Positions 54,111 to 63,368 are shown, counted from the first letter of the stretch. The stretch is 64,000 nt of DNA from an uncultured Lachnospiraceae bacterium (GCA_910579685.1 CAJTVN010000006.1:62001-126000), one strand, 5' to 3'. Made by a program: numbers and translations. The notes: generated by a model not told the origin, from the letters alone.

Positions 54111-55061
54111 ATGAGAGGAAAAGTAAATCAATATAAACCTTCTGGAAAATCCATTAAAAAGAGGCTGTACAGAGACCGGTTTCTCTATCTTCTGGCAGTG
54201 CCGTCCTTTCTCTACCTGATCATCAATAATTATATGCCCATGGTGGGGCTGACCTTGGCATTTAAGAATTACAGCTTTGCAAAAGGGATTTTTGCAAGCA
54301 AGTGGTGCGGGCTTAAGAATTTTACTTATCTGTTTGGCTCGAAATGGGCGTGGATCATGTTCCGGAACACGATTTTGTATAATCTGGTATTTATTTTTGC
54401 CGGGACGGCATTTTCTATTTTTGTGGCGATTCTGCTGAACGAGATCAAAAGAGCCAGACTGCAGAAAATTTATCAGATTCTTATTCTGATTCCCTATCTG
54501 GTCAGTACGGTTCTCATCGGATATCTGGTGTTTGCTTTTTTTTCAGATGCAAACGGATTTGTAAACAAGAGTCTCATAGAACCTCTTGGGGGAGAGGCGG
54601 TGGACTGGTATCTGACTCCGGCCGCATGGCCGTTTATTTTGACCTTCGTTCAGCTTTGGAGAAGCTTCGGCTATCAGAGCATTGTGTTTTTTGCGACAAT
54701 CATCGGTTTTGACCGAGCCCTCTACGAGGCGGCCATCATGGACGGGGCGTCCCCTTTACAGCAGATCACCAAGCTTACGCTGCCGCTGTTAAAGCCTACG
54801 GTTATCATCCTGGTCATCATGTCCCTGGGAAGGATGTTTTCCACTGATTTTGGTCTCTTTTATCAGGTTCCTCAGGACACCGGAATGCTGTACGAGGTGA
54901 CGACGACCATCGACACATTTGTGTACCGGGCGCTGATGACGGATCATGATATCGGCAGATCTCTGGCGGCGGGATTCCTGCAGTCGGTGCTGGGATTTGC
55001 GGTGGTGATGGTCACAAACTTTATTGTGCGCAAGGCGGAGCCCGATAACGCACTGTTCTGA
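54111..55061 (+). CDS. Sugar ABC transporter permease, LplB type
   Basis: About 316 residues, six membrane segments, coupling loop YEAAIMDGA with KLTLPLLKP. It is highly similar to the permease at 31893. ATG 54111 (after GCGGGGA) is preferred over 54075, which lies at the end of the terminator. Here the two permeases precede the binding protein, the reverse of the first module. Confidence 0.88.
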   Translation: MRGKVNQYKPSGKSIKKRLYRDRFLYLLAVPSFLYLIINNYMPMVGLTLAFKNYSFAKGIFASKWCGLKNFTYLFGSKWAWIMFRNTILYNLVFIFAGTAFSIFVAILLNEIKRARLQKIYQILILIPYLVSTVLIGYLVFAFFSDANGFVNKSLIEPLGGEAVDWYLTPAAWPFILTFVQLWRSFGYQSIVFFATIIGFDRALYEAAIMDGASPLQQITKLTLPLLKPTVIILVIMSLGRMFSTDFGLFYQVPQDTGMLYEVTTTIDTFVYRALMTDHDIGRSLAAGFLQSVLGFAVVMVTNFIVRKAEPDNALF

Positions 55062-55081
55062 TTTATGAAAGGAGAGTTAAC

Positions 55082-55972
55082 ATGGCATTCAATCAAAGAA
55101 AATTTCAGAGATTTGCAAATGTGATCCTGACGGTTTTGTGTATGATGTCAGTCATGCCGTTTATCCTTTTGGTTTCCTCCTCCATTACCCAGGAGGCAGT
55201 TATTAATCAGAGCGGCTATTCCTTTTTCCCGAGACAGATCGATTTTGCGGCATATCAATATCTTTTCATGGCGGGAAAAAGTATTCTGAGGGCCTATGGA
55301 ATGACCCTGGCAGTCACGGCGGCCGGGACTACGGGCAATATTTTTCTGACCATGTCGCTGGGATATCTGTTGTCCAAGAAGGATCTGGTAGGAAGGAATG
55401 TGATTTCGTTTTTTGTATTCTTTACCATGCTTTTTTCCGGCGGAATGGTTCCGTCCTATATCATCTGGAGCCAGGTCTTTAAGGTGAGCAATACGGTATG
55501 GGGGCTGATCTGCCCCAACCTGATGCTGAGTGCGTTTAACGTGATATTGATGCGGACCTATTTTTCCACCAATATCCCTTCGGAGATCAAGGAGGCGGCG
55601 GAGATGGATGCGGCCAGCCAGGTGGATATTCTTTTCCGTATCGCCGTTCCGCTTTCCAAGCCGATGATAGCGACGGTGGGACTGTTTTCCGCACTGGGAT
55701 ACTGGAATGATTGGATCAACGGCCTGTATTACCTTACCCGCAAAAAGGAGCTTTACACGATACAGAACGTGCTCAATTCCATGGCTTCAAGCGTTCAGTT
55801 CCTTAAGGATAATGTGAATGCGTCCATCGGTCTGCAGTTTTCCAAAGGCATTCCGACTCTGGGGGTAAGGATGGCGATTGCGGTGATCGCAGTGATTCCG
55901 GTGCTTGTCATTTATCCGTTTTTTCAAAAATTCTTTATACGGGGGATTGTTATAGGCGGTGTCAAGGGATAA
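55082..55972 (+). CDS. Sugar ABC transporter permease, LplC/YtcP type
   Basis: A 296-residue permease with six hydrophobic segments, coupling loop EAAEMDAAS with RIAVPLSKP, and the end GIVIGGVKG. It is the same length as its paralog at 32874 and has a clear GGAGAG ribosome site. Confidence 0.9.
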   Translation: MAFNQRKFQRFANVILTVLCMMSVMPFILLVSSSITQEAVINQSGYSFFPRQIDFAAYQYLFMAGKSILRAYGMTLAVTAAGTTGNIFLTMSLGYLLSKKDLVGRNVISFFVFFTMLFSGGMVPSYIIWSQVFKVSNTVWGLICPNLMLSAFNVILMRTYFSTNIPSEIKEAAEMDAASQVDILFRIAVPLSKPMIATVGLFSALGYWNDWINGLYYLTRKKELYTIQNVLNSMASSVQFLKDNVNASIGLQFSKGIPTLGVRMAIAVIAVIPVLVIYPFFQKFFIRGIVIGGVKG

Positions 55973-56025
55973 TAAAAGGAAGAATCCCTGAACATAAAAA
56001 CAGGAAGGAAAAAGGAGGGGCAGTT

Positions 56026-57591
56026 ATGCTAAAAAAAGTCATTGCTATGTTGCTGACGGCGGCGGTAACCTTATCACTTGCCGCATGTGGAGGAGAGGCA
56101 GGTAAGGAGGATGCCTCCCGGGCGGCAGTTCAGGAAAAGAAGGAGTCGGAATCAGAACCGGATCAGAAAGAGAATGATCCGGAAAGCTGGCCGGTAATAT
56201 CCGTGGACGTGCTGAGCTTTACGGATCAGCTGGAGAGGAAGGATGAGGTGGAGCAGGCGCTGAACGAATATCTGGTTTCCATCGATGCCGGGGTGCAGGC
56301 GGAGTTTATTGTGGGAACCTGGGGAGATCGGAGCAACAATCTGACCATGCTGCTTACGGACAGCGATAATCCGATCGATCTGTTCTGCTGGAGATTCTAT
56401 TCCAGCGTGGACGCACTGGTGAAGAATGATCAGGTTATTTCCCTGGATTTATATAAGGATGCATATCCGGAGCTTTTTACCATGTTTCCGGAGGCTGTCT
56501 ATCTGGCCTGCCAGGTAAACGGCGAACAGTATTCCCTGCCCAATGCGGACAGCTTTGGCAATTTCTGCGCCTATATGCTTCGAAAATCTGTGGCGGAAGA
56601 GATCGGCGTGGCAGATAAGGACGGTTCGGAGATTACGCTGGAGGAGCTGAACGAAATTTTGATCAGGGCGGAAGAGGCTTTTCCAGATCAGTCATGGTGG
56701 GGTGATCTTTCACCATTGTCCATAAAGGGAGTGGACAATCTGGGAGATGACTACTGGCTCGGGGTTCTGATGGATCGCGGCGTAGGAGAGATGGAGATTG
56801 TCAATTATTACGAGAGTGATGAGTTCAGACAATGGTGTGAGCAGACAAGGTGGTACAATGAAAACGGTATGGTTCCGGCGGATCCGGAAAACACGGTGCC
56901 TACCGGAACGCTGTATCAGGACAACGTGACAAGCGGAGGATGGCTGGATGGCTATTCACTTGATTATATCAGATCTCTGCTGCACGGTCAGGGAAAGACA
57001 GGAGATGGAGATTTTATTCTCTTTAAGCTGACGGATTATCTGGGTAAAAATTCCTGTATCTATAATGGATGGTGTATTTCCTCTCTATGTAAGAATCCCG
57101 ATGCGGCGATGAAGCTGCTTAATCTGATGATGACGGACGAGAAGGTGTGTCGGTTTTTTACGCTGGGGATTGAGGGCGTCACTTACAAAGTAAATGAGAA
57201 CGGCTGTGCGGAGCTGGCGGACGGCGTGGATGACAGCACCGTGGGATGGAATCTCTCCGCACCCTGGTTTTACCCGAATCAGTGTCTGAGCATCCCTTAT
57301 AACACGGAAATGTCCACCTACTATACGGACATGGAAAAGTGCTGGTTCGATGAGAATTCGGAATTTTCAAAGGGAATGGGTTTTGTTTTTGACAACAGCT
57401 CCGTGTACGATCAGGTAAAGGCATGTCAGATGATTATCGATCAGTATCGCGACGCACTTTTGTACGGGGAGGTCGAGGTTGATAAATACCTGACCAAGCT
57501 CAATGAGGAGTTGAAGGAAGCGGGAATTGATGCTATTATTGATGAAAAGAATGCGCAATTCCAGGCGTTTCTGTCAGCAAAAGGAGAGTGA
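56026..57591 (+). CDS. Solute-binding lipoprotein of the second sugar ABC importer
   Basis: A 521-residue lipoprotein, lipobox SLAAC with Cys21, short charged linker, then the binding domain. It is related to the proteins at 30279 and 37557 (shared NEYLVSI, NPIDLFCWRFYS and LCKNPDAAMKL blocks) but clearly more distant, so the ligand probably differs. A strong AAGGAGG site precedes the ATG. Confidence 0.9.
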   Translation: MLKKVIAMLLTAAVTLSLAACGGEAGKEDASRAAVQEKKESESEPDQKENDPESWPVISVDVLSFTDQLERKDEVEQALNEYLVSIDAGVQAEFIVGTWGDRSNNLTMLLTDSDNPIDLFCWRFYSSVDALVKNDQVISLDLYKDAYPELFTMFPEAVYLACQVNGEQYSLPNADSFGNFCAYMLRKSVAEEIGVADKDGSEITLEELNEILIRAEEAFPDQSWWGDLSPLSIKGVDNLGDDYWLGVLMDRGVGEMEIVNYYESDEFRQWCEQTRWYNENGMVPADPENTVPTGTLYQDNVTSGGWLDGYSLDYIRSLLHGQGKTGDGDFILFKLTDYLGKNSCIYNGWCISSLCKNPDAAMKLLNLMMTDEKVCRFFTLGIEGVTYKVNENGCAELADGVDDSTVGWNLSAPWFYPNQCLSIPYNTEMSTYYTDMEKCWFDENSEFSKGMGFVFDNSSVYDQVKACQMIIDQYRDALLYGEVEVDKYLTKLNEELKEAGIDAIIDEKNAQFQAFLSAKGE

Positions 57592-57597
57592 CGGAGA

Positions 57598-58593
57598 GTG
57601 AAAATCAGAAAGAGAAGCTCGTTGGTCAGATTTTATGCGGGACCTGAGCATCCCATCGACGAGCGGTCGCCGGAATACCGCTTTATGAAGGCGGTGTGCG
57701 AGGGCAAAACCGGGCAGATAAAGACATTGTTTTCGGACAAGAAGCTGTTCGGGGATAAAAAGAGCGCAGTGGATACCCCCTATGGGAGATATGAGGGGCT
57801 GGATGAAATCTGCAGATTTGCGGTAGAATTCCAAGGACGTTTCCGTGCGGATTCCGCCATGATGGTTCCGGCGGTGCAGACCAAAGCCAACGGACGCGCG
57901 GCATTGGAATTTGACGTCAATTTCGTGATCGACGGGGAGATCGAACAGGTTCCTATGATTCTGGTTGCTGATCTTGCGGGATGCGACAGACTGGACGAGG
58001 TGAGGCTGTACTGTCATCATACCTACGTGCCCGGACTGCAGGCGTACCGGCGTCCGATTTTTAAGTCGGCTTATCTGGAAATGGGAGATCCGGATCTTCT
58101 TACCGGGGCGGTCCGGGAGTATTACGCCTCTCTGCATCACACGCCGAAGGTTGACGTGGAGCGGATTTTAAAATGCATAAGCCCGGAGTGCAAGCTTGGC
58201 GGTTATGCGCCGTCCGAGGGAGAGAGGGATAATGGCGGGCATGAGGATCTGCGAGCGTTTTATGAAAATGCGGCCACTTATATTCCCCGGTGCGTGGCAA
58301 TGCGCTATGAGACCATAACGGATAACGGAAGGACCTGTGTGCTGGAATGGGTGCATGTGATTTCGGACAGCGGACAGAAAGATATGAACCGTATCGCCAT
58401 CTCCGGAATCGCCGCTTATGAGAGAGGAGACGACGGGCTTTTGTGCGGAATCCGTATCTGTGACTATGCGGGCTATGAGAAGACAATAGACTGGGAGCAG
58501 GTGGGAATTACGAAGGCGGAAGCTCAGCAGATCAATTATGTGGAGCGCTTTCCCTCCGGCTGCGGACGAAAGGATCAGGAAGAATTGCGATAG
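57598..58593 (+). CDS. Tandem NTF2/SnoaL-like protein of unknown function
   Basis: A 331-residue protein that looks like two NTF2-like cone folds in a row: residues about 20 to 165 (GRYEGLDEICRF, then a His-His at the strand end) and about 167 to 300 (HEDLRAFYENA). NTF2-like domains are small binding pockets and sometimes enzymes; no catalytic set is clear. The start is GTG, six bases after the binding-protein stop, which indicates coupling. Its presence in a sugar importer operon suggests that it handles an imported or sensed sugar, but that is only context. Confidence 0.6.
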   Translation: MKIRKRSSLVRFYAGPEHPIDERSPEYRFMKAVCEGKTGQIKTLFSDKKLFGDKKSAVDTPYGRYEGLDEICRFAVEFQGRFRADSAMMVPAVQTKANGRAALEFDVNFVIDGEIEQVPMILVADLAGCDRLDEVRLYCHHTYVPGLQAYRRPIFKSAYLEMGDPDLLTGAVREYYASLHHTPKVDVERILKCISPECKLGGYAPSEGERDNGGHEDLRAFYENAATYIPRCVAMRYETITDNGRTCVLEWVHVISDSGQKDMNRIAISGIAAYERGDDGLLCGIRICDYAGYEKTIDWEQVGITKAEAQQINYVERFPSGCGRKDQEELR

Positions 58594-58618
58594 AAAGAAA
58601 CGGAAAGGATAAGGCGGT

Positions 58619-59878
58619 ATGGATTTTACAAAATTAACAGCTTTTCTGGACTCCTTGGAGGAAGCCTACGGGGTGAGAAGCGCGGACTGTATCGTAACCA
58701 GGGAGCATGAAACGGTTTACCGGCATATGACCGGCCACAGCGATTCGGAGGGTAAGTATCCGGTGGATGATAAGGATCTCTATTATTTGTACTCCTGCAC
58801 AAAGGTGATTACCTGCACGGCGGTGCTGCAGCTGATCGAGCAGGGGGCGGTGCAGCTATACGATCCCGTTGGAAAATATCTGCCGGAGTATGCGGTCATG
58901 AAAGTGGCAAATGAATTCGACGGAGTAAATCTTCCCGGACTTACCGCTCCGTGTCATTTTTCCGCAAAACAGATCCGCATCATCGATCTTATGGCCATGA
59001 TGGGAGGTCTGACGTATGAAGTGACCTCGGAGGCGATCCGAAATGCGCAGGAGAAGACACGGGCACAAGGGAATGCCCGGGCAGAAAGGAATGCAGGGGC
59101 AGAAAGGAATGCAGGGGCAGAAGGGAATGACCGGGTAAAAGGAAGCACCCGCGATATGGTGGCGGCAATTGCCGAGATGCCTTTAATCTATGAACCGGGC
59201 ACAAGATGGTATTATTCATTGGCGCACGACGTCCTGGCGGCCGTGGTGGAGACGGTCAGCGGGGAAGGGTTTGGCGAGTATCTGCATCACCACATTTTCG
59301 GGCCCCTGGGGATAAAGAACGATATGTTTTTCCATCTGGATCAGGAGCAGGAAAAGCGTCTGTCTGCCATATATGCGTATGATTCCATAACAAACCGCAT
59401 TACACCCTGCGGACGGGACGAGTCCTACAAATTCACGGACGTATATGAAAGCGGAGGCGCCGGTCTGATCGGTACGGTTTCCGGATACAGCGCAGTGCTG
59501 GAGGCACTTGCCTGCGGAGGAAGAGGGCGGAATGGAGAGCGTATTTTAAAGGAAGAAACGGTGCGTATGTTTTCCGTCAATGTAACCATGGGTCAGGCGC
59601 TGCGGGACGTACAGCTGCAGGAAGGGCCGGAATACGGCTACGGATTGGGCGTGCGGGTAAAAATCAACGAAAAGAGAGGATTGGGACCGATCGGCGAGTT
59701 TGGCTGGGGAGGTGCGGCGGGCGCATATGTCTGCGTGGATCCGGCTCACCATGTAAGTATATTCTTCGCAACCCATGTAATGAATTTCGGCGTGTGCGGG
59801 AGAGAGTTTCATCCGCTAATACGCGATTATGCCTATGAGGGCGTGCTTGGAACGGAGGAAGAATCCCCAAATTCCTAA
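58619..59878 (+). CDS. Beta-lactamase-fold serine hydrolase (esterase/class C type)
   Basis: A 419-residue serine hydrolase with the Ser-x-x-Lys motif at 59-62 (SCTK) and a probable general-base Tyr199 (YYSLAHD). The classic Tyr-x-Asn is not present, which points to an esterase or peptidase-like member rather than an antibiotic-hydrolysing enzyme. No signal peptide was found. Residues about 148 to 177 are a repetitive Ala/Arg/Glu/Asn/Gly stretch encoded by five 18-bp tandem units, probably a surface loop. Last gene of the second module. Confidence 0.8.
   Translation: MDFTKLTAFLDSLEEAYGVRSADCIVTREHETVYRHMTGHSDSEGKYPVDDKDLYYLYSCTKVITCTAVLQLIEQGAVQLYDPVGKYLPEYAVMKVANEFDGVNLPGLTAPCHFSAKQIRIIDLMAMMGGLTYEVTSEAIRNAQEKTRAQGNARAERNAGAERNAGAEGNDRVKGSTRDMVAAIAEMPLIYEPGTRWYYSLAHDVLAAVVETVSGEGFGEYLHHHIFGPLGIKNDMFFHLDQEQEKRLSAIYAYDSITNRITPCGRDESYKFTDVYESGGAGLIGTVSGYSAVLEALACGGRGRNGERILKEETVRMFSVNVTMGQALRDVQLQEGPEYGYGLGVRVKINEKRGLGPIGEFGWGGAAGAYVCVDPAHHVSIFFATHVMNFGVCGREFHPLIRDYAYEGVLGTEEESPNS
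59061..59150 (+). repeat. Five 18-bp tandem repeats inside the serine-hydrolase gene
   Basis: Units of GGGCAGAAAGGAATGCAG type: units 2 and 3 are identical, units 1, 4 and 5 diverge. The unit length is a multiple of three, so copy changes would add or remove six residues without shifting frame. Confidence 0.85.
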
Positions 59879-59895
59879 GATGTGTTTCAAAAAAC

Positions 59896-59923
59896 GTGGC
59901 ACAGGAGCCATATCCTGTGCCAC
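59896..59923. terminator. Hairpin between the hydrolase and the minus-strand AAA gene
   Basis: A perfect 11-bp stem (GTGGCACAGGA with TCCTGTGCCAC) and six-base loop. On the minus strand a GTTTTTTG tract follows, so it terminates the AAA gene well; on the plus strand the tail is weaker (AGATTGTTT). Confidence 0.8.
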
Positions 59924-59940
59924 AGATTGTTTCGCCGCTT

Positions 59941-61641
59941 TTATCCTGTGCTACCAATAAGAACTCTTTTTCCCCGGAAGGCAAACCCATATTTTCGTAT
60001 ACGGTTCTTTGGAATCCCTTTCGCTATGAGATTTGCCTGATAATTCTTTTCTTCTATCTGCCGTAGCGCCGCCTGCACCGCATCAGACAGCTCCTTTTCT
60101 TCTTTATCCTGTACCTTGAATTCTATGATCACAGCGTCGTATTCCGGCCTCCTTGGTTCCAGCATCACGTCGTATCTTCCGAAGCCACTTTCCCGATTGG
60201 AAGTCAGCGTATACCGGTCGGCAAGCTCCACCATCAGCCCGAGTACAAAACCATGGTAGAAATTTTCAGGCCTTTTCCCGGAAGACTTCTTATTTTGTGA
60301 GCTGCCTGCGGTATCAAAGAAGCCAAACATTTCCTGCGCCATGTGATTCATGCAGACATTCATTGCCTTCACGTCATCCATCAGCAATGCGCGGATAAAA
60401 TCATTATAATCGTCATTTACACAGAACCAGTCCTGAACCATATTTTCAAACATGATTCGGACTTCTTTGTTCGTCAGTTTCAGATCATAATAGGTGCGTC
60501 CTGTTTTTTCCACATAGGTGGCGCCGTCCACCTTCAGATAGCCGCTGGCAAGCAGAAGGCTCCAGAGAGCGTTCTTTTTGACAGGCAGCTGGTTATAGAT
60601 AATCTGCTCATCTATTTCCATATGAATGGCCCGGCCGTCAAGCAAATCTTCAAAGTTCTTTTTAATACCTGTGTTTCCCTGCCGGAGTAATTTCTCCACC
60701 AGACTGTTAGCGCTGGAATTTGCCCAGTAAGCCCCTGCCTTTCTCTTGTCAAGGAAATTGATCACAGACCAGGGATTATAAATATCTTTTCGTTTTCCAA
60801 AGGAAAAACCGTCATACCATTCTTTTACCTGCTGTTTCCGATCCGAAAGAGCATATTCTTCCAGCGCCGCAAACACTTCTTTTTCTGAAAAACCAAAGCA
60901 GTCCGAATACTTTTCGGAAGTTGTCGTCACCACTTCCAGATTGTTCAGATCAGAAAAAACGGATTCTTTACTTATTCGGGTAATACCCGTCATAATGGCC
61001 CGCTCCAGATAGGGATTTGTCTTAAACGTGGAGTTGAACAGCCTCCTGGTAAAAGAGATCAGCTCATTCCAATATCCGTTCACATAGGCTTCCTGCATCG
61101 GCGTATCGTATTCATCCAGAAGGATAATTACCTTTTTTCCGTAATAGCGGGAAAGAAAATCGGATAATTTGTGAAGCGCCCATACGGCGGTTCCATTATC
61201 CATATCGCAGGTTACGCTTTGGAAATAAGCTTTTTCATTTTCTGTCAAAATTCCGCTGCCAAGCAAAAATGTATTTTTGTTGTAGATATCATCAATAATC
61301 CGGATGATGGATCTCTCGGCTCCCGCATAGTCCGATTCCTTTACATTGGCAAAGGACAGGCTGATTACCGGGAATGTGCCCTGCATATTGCGGTATTTTT
61401 CATCCTTCCAGACGGAGAGCCCCTCAAACAGATCGCTTCTTCCCGCATATCTGACAGAGAAGAATTGTTCTACCATAGCTATATTCAGGGTTTTTCCGAA
61501 TCTTCTGGGACGTGTAATCAGAGTAACGGCATCTTCCGATTCCCACCACTGTCTGATAAAATCTGTCTTATCTACATAGAAGTTGTCTTTTTCCCTTATC
61601 TTTTTAAAATCCTGATTTCCGATACCGATCTTTCTTGCCAT
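59941..61641 (-). CDS. AAA-ATPase-like / PD-(D/E)XK nuclease-domain protein
   Basis: A 566-residue protein of a family that is often multicopy in gut Bacteroidetes and Clostridia. The N-terminal AAA-ATPase-like domain has a P-loop RPRRFGKT (44-51) and a Walker-B-like LLDEYDTP near 180. The C-terminal domain keeps PD-(D/E)XK nuclease residues Asp491 (RYDVML) and Glu507-Phe-Lys509. The function of the family is unsettled; a mobile or defence role has been suggested from its patchy spread. It is a single gene on the minus strand with its own terminator. Confidence 0.85.
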   Translation of the reverse strand: MARKIGIGNQDFKKIREKDNFYVDKTDFIRQWWESEDAVTLITRPRRFGKTLNIAMVEQFFSVRYAGRSDLFEGLSVWKDEKYRNMQGTFPVISLSFANVKESDYAGAERSIIRIIDDIYNKNTFLLGSGILTENEKAYFQSVTCDMDNGTAVWALHKLSDFLSRYYGKKVIILLDEYDTPMQEAYVNGYWNELISFTRRLFNSTFKTNPYLERAIMTGITRISKESVFSDLNNLEVVTTTSEKYSDCFGFSEKEVFAALEEYALSDRKQQVKEWYDGFSFGKRKDIYNPWSVINFLDKRKAGAYWANSSANSLVEKLLRQGNTGIKKNFEDLLDGRAIHMEIDEQIIYNQLPVKKNALWSLLLASGYLKVDGATYVEKTGRTYYDLKLTNKEVRIMFENMVQDWFCVNDDYNDFIRALLMDDVKAMNVCMNHMAQEMFGFFDTAGSSQNKKSSGKRPENFYHGFVLGLMVELADRYTLTSNRESGFGRYDVMLEPRRPEYDAVIIEFKVQDKEEKELSDAVQAALRQIEEKNYQANLIAKGIPKNRIRKYGFAFRGKRVLIGSTG

Positions 61642-61770
61642 AAATACACATCACCCTTGATTCAAACTTTGTGAAAAACGCTTCCCATATCCTATAGTAT
61701 AGCCATTGCCATCCGGAAAAGCAATGAATCTTTGTGTAAACACTTTGCCGCCAGAGGAGAGAGGCGGCGA

Positions 61771-61799
61771 TTGACAAATGCGGCCCGCCTGTGTATAAT
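61771..61799 (+). promoter_or_regulatory. Perfect consensus sigma-A promoter of purF
   Basis: TTGACA, 17 bases, TATAAT: both hexamers and the spacer match consensus exactly. The start of transcription should fall near 61806, just before the leader hairpin. Confidence 0.93.
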
Positions 61800-61808
61800 G
61801 CAAGACGT

Positions 61809-61859
61809 AAAGGACAAGGGCGTCTTTGAGCGGTAGGCTTGAAGGCACTCTTGTCCTTT
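61809..61859 (+). promoter_or_regulatory. Long leader hairpin in the purF 5' untranslated region
   Basis: AAAGGACAAG pairs perfectly with CTTGTCCTTT, and the next ten bases inside also pair with one mismatch and two G-T pairs, giving a stem of about 20 bp. No T tract follows. The conserved core of the purine riboswitch was not found. It may regulate purF by RNA folding or protein binding, or stabilise the transcript. Confidence 0.55.
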
Positions 61860-61906
61860 CTGTTGGAGCGCTGCGAAGCGGTGCGGGAACATTTAGAGAG
61901 AAAGGC

Positions 61907-63343
61907 ATGGTTATTACTATGAGTTTACAGGAAGAATGCGGTGTGTTCGGTTTGATTTCCCCGGAATCCGCCGATCTGGCAGGCGTGGTTTATTATGGGC
62001 TTTATGCCTTGCAGCACCGGGGGCAGGAGAGTTGTGGAATTGTGGTGAATGACGACGGCGTTTTTTCCTCCCACAAGGATCTGGGACTGGTCAGCGAGGT
62101 GTTTTCGCCTGACGCACTCTCCCGCCTGCCGAAGGGCAAAATGGCGGTGGGACACGTGCGGTATGGAACCACGGGCGGAAATAACCGCAATAACTGCCAG
62201 CCCATAGAGGTCAATCATCAGAAGGGAAAGATGGCGCTGGCCCACAACGGAAATCTCAGCAATGCGGTGCGGCTGCGCGATCAGCTGGAGCTGTCCGGGG
62301 CGATTTTTCATACCACCAGTGACACGGAGACCATCGCCTATATTATCACCAGGGAGCGCCTTAGAACTGCCTCCATAGAGGATGCGGTAAGCAAAGCCAT
62401 GGATTCACTGGACGGGGCCTATTCCCTTGTGCTTATGTCTGCGCAAAAGCTGATCTGCGCCAGGGATCCTTACGGCTTCCGCCCTCTGTGCTATGGAAAG
62501 ACGCCGGAGGGAATATATGTGGCGGCCTCCGAGAGCTGTGCGCTCAAGGCCATAGGAGCCGAATTCGTGCGGGACCTGGAACCAGGAGAAATTCTGGTGT
62601 TTGGCCCGCAGGGCATTGTCTCCCGCAGGGAGCACTGCGGGAAACAAAAGAAAAAGCTCTGTATTTTTGAATACATTTATTTCGCAAGGCCGGATTCCGT
62701 CATAGACGGCGTTTCGGTGCACGAAGCCAGGATTCGGGCCGGAAGGATTCTGGCGAAGGAGCATCCCGCAGAGGCTGACATTGTGATCGGCGTACCGGAT
62801 TCCGGACTGGATGCAGCCCTTGGATTCAGTATGGAATCGGGTATTGACTATGGGATCGGGCTGATCAAAAACAAGTATATCGGCAGAACCTTCATCTCTC
62901 CCGGGCAGAGCGCAAGGCTGGATCAGGTGCGAATCAAGTTAAGCGCTATCGAGGAGAGCGTCAGGGACAGAAGGGTGGTTCTCATTGACGATTCCATTGT
63001 CCGCGGCACCACCAGCGGGCGGATCGTGAAGCTCCTGCGGGAGGCGGGAGCAAAGGAAATCCATATGCGGATTTCCTCTCCGCCCTTTTTGAACCCCTGC
63101 TATTACGGCACGGACATTGATTCCCGGGAGAATCTTATCGCCTGCCGTCACAGCGTGGAGGAGACGGCCCGGCTCATCGGGGCCGACAGTCTGGGATATC
63201 TTCCGGTATCGCAGCTGGGAACTCTGATCGGAGGCTGCGGATACTGCAGCGCCTGCTTTGACGGGAATTATCCCACGGAGGTTCCTGTCGATACCAGGAA
63301 AGACCGGTTTGAGAGGAAGCTTTCGGAGAAGAGAGCGGAATAA
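61907..63343 (+). CDS. purF: Amidophosphoribosyltransferase (first committed step of purine synthesis)
   Basis: A protein of about 478 residues that makes 5-phosphoribosylamine from PRPP and glutamine. The mature N terminus would be the catalytic cysteine of ECGVFGL after removal of a short propeptide. The glutaminase domain shows RYGTTG and AHNGNL; the transferase domain shows the PRPP loop IDDSIVRGTT. Four cysteines in the places used for the 4Fe-4S cluster of the Bacillus-type enzyme are present (KLCIFEY, NPCYYG, GGCGYCSAC). ATG 61907 is chosen; 61919 is an alternative. It is transcribed alone, without other pur genes in the window. Confidence 0.95.
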   Translation: MVITMSLQEECGVFGLISPESADLAGVVYYGLYALQHRGQESCGIVVNDDGVFSSHKDLGLVSEVFSPDALSRLPKGKMAVGHVRYGTTGGNNRNNCQPIEVNHQKGKMALAHNGNLSNAVRLRDQLELSGAIFHTTSDTETIAYIITRERLRTASIEDAVSKAMDSLDGAYSLVLMSAQKLICARDPYGFRPLCYGKTPEGIYVAASESCALKAIGAEFVRDLEPGEILVFGPQGIVSRREHCGKQKKKLCIFEYIYFARPDSVIDGVSVHEARIRAGRILAKEHPAEADIVIGVPDSGLDAALGFSMESGIDYGIGLIKNKYIGRTFISPGQSARLDQVRIKLSAIEESVRDRRVVLIDDSIVRGTTSGRIVKLLREAGAKEIHMRISSPPFLNPCYYGTDIDSRENLIACRHSVEETARLIGADSLGYLPVSQLGTLIGGCGYCSACFDGNYPTEVPVDTRKDRFERKLSEKRAE

Positions 63344-63368
63344 AAACTGCTTACATCTGAAATTTCAT

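Noticed and set aside
59061..59150. Tandem repeats as a CRISPR-like array
   Set aside because: Units are contiguous, without spacers, and lie in frame inside a gene.
58619..59878. Beta-lactamase resistance gene
   Set aside because: No signal peptide, no Tyr-x-Asn motif, and it sits in a sugar-importer operon; an esterase-like member is more likely.
61800..61906. Guanine/adenine riboswitch upstream of purF
   Set aside because: The conserved three-way-junction core was not found; only a long simple stem is visible.
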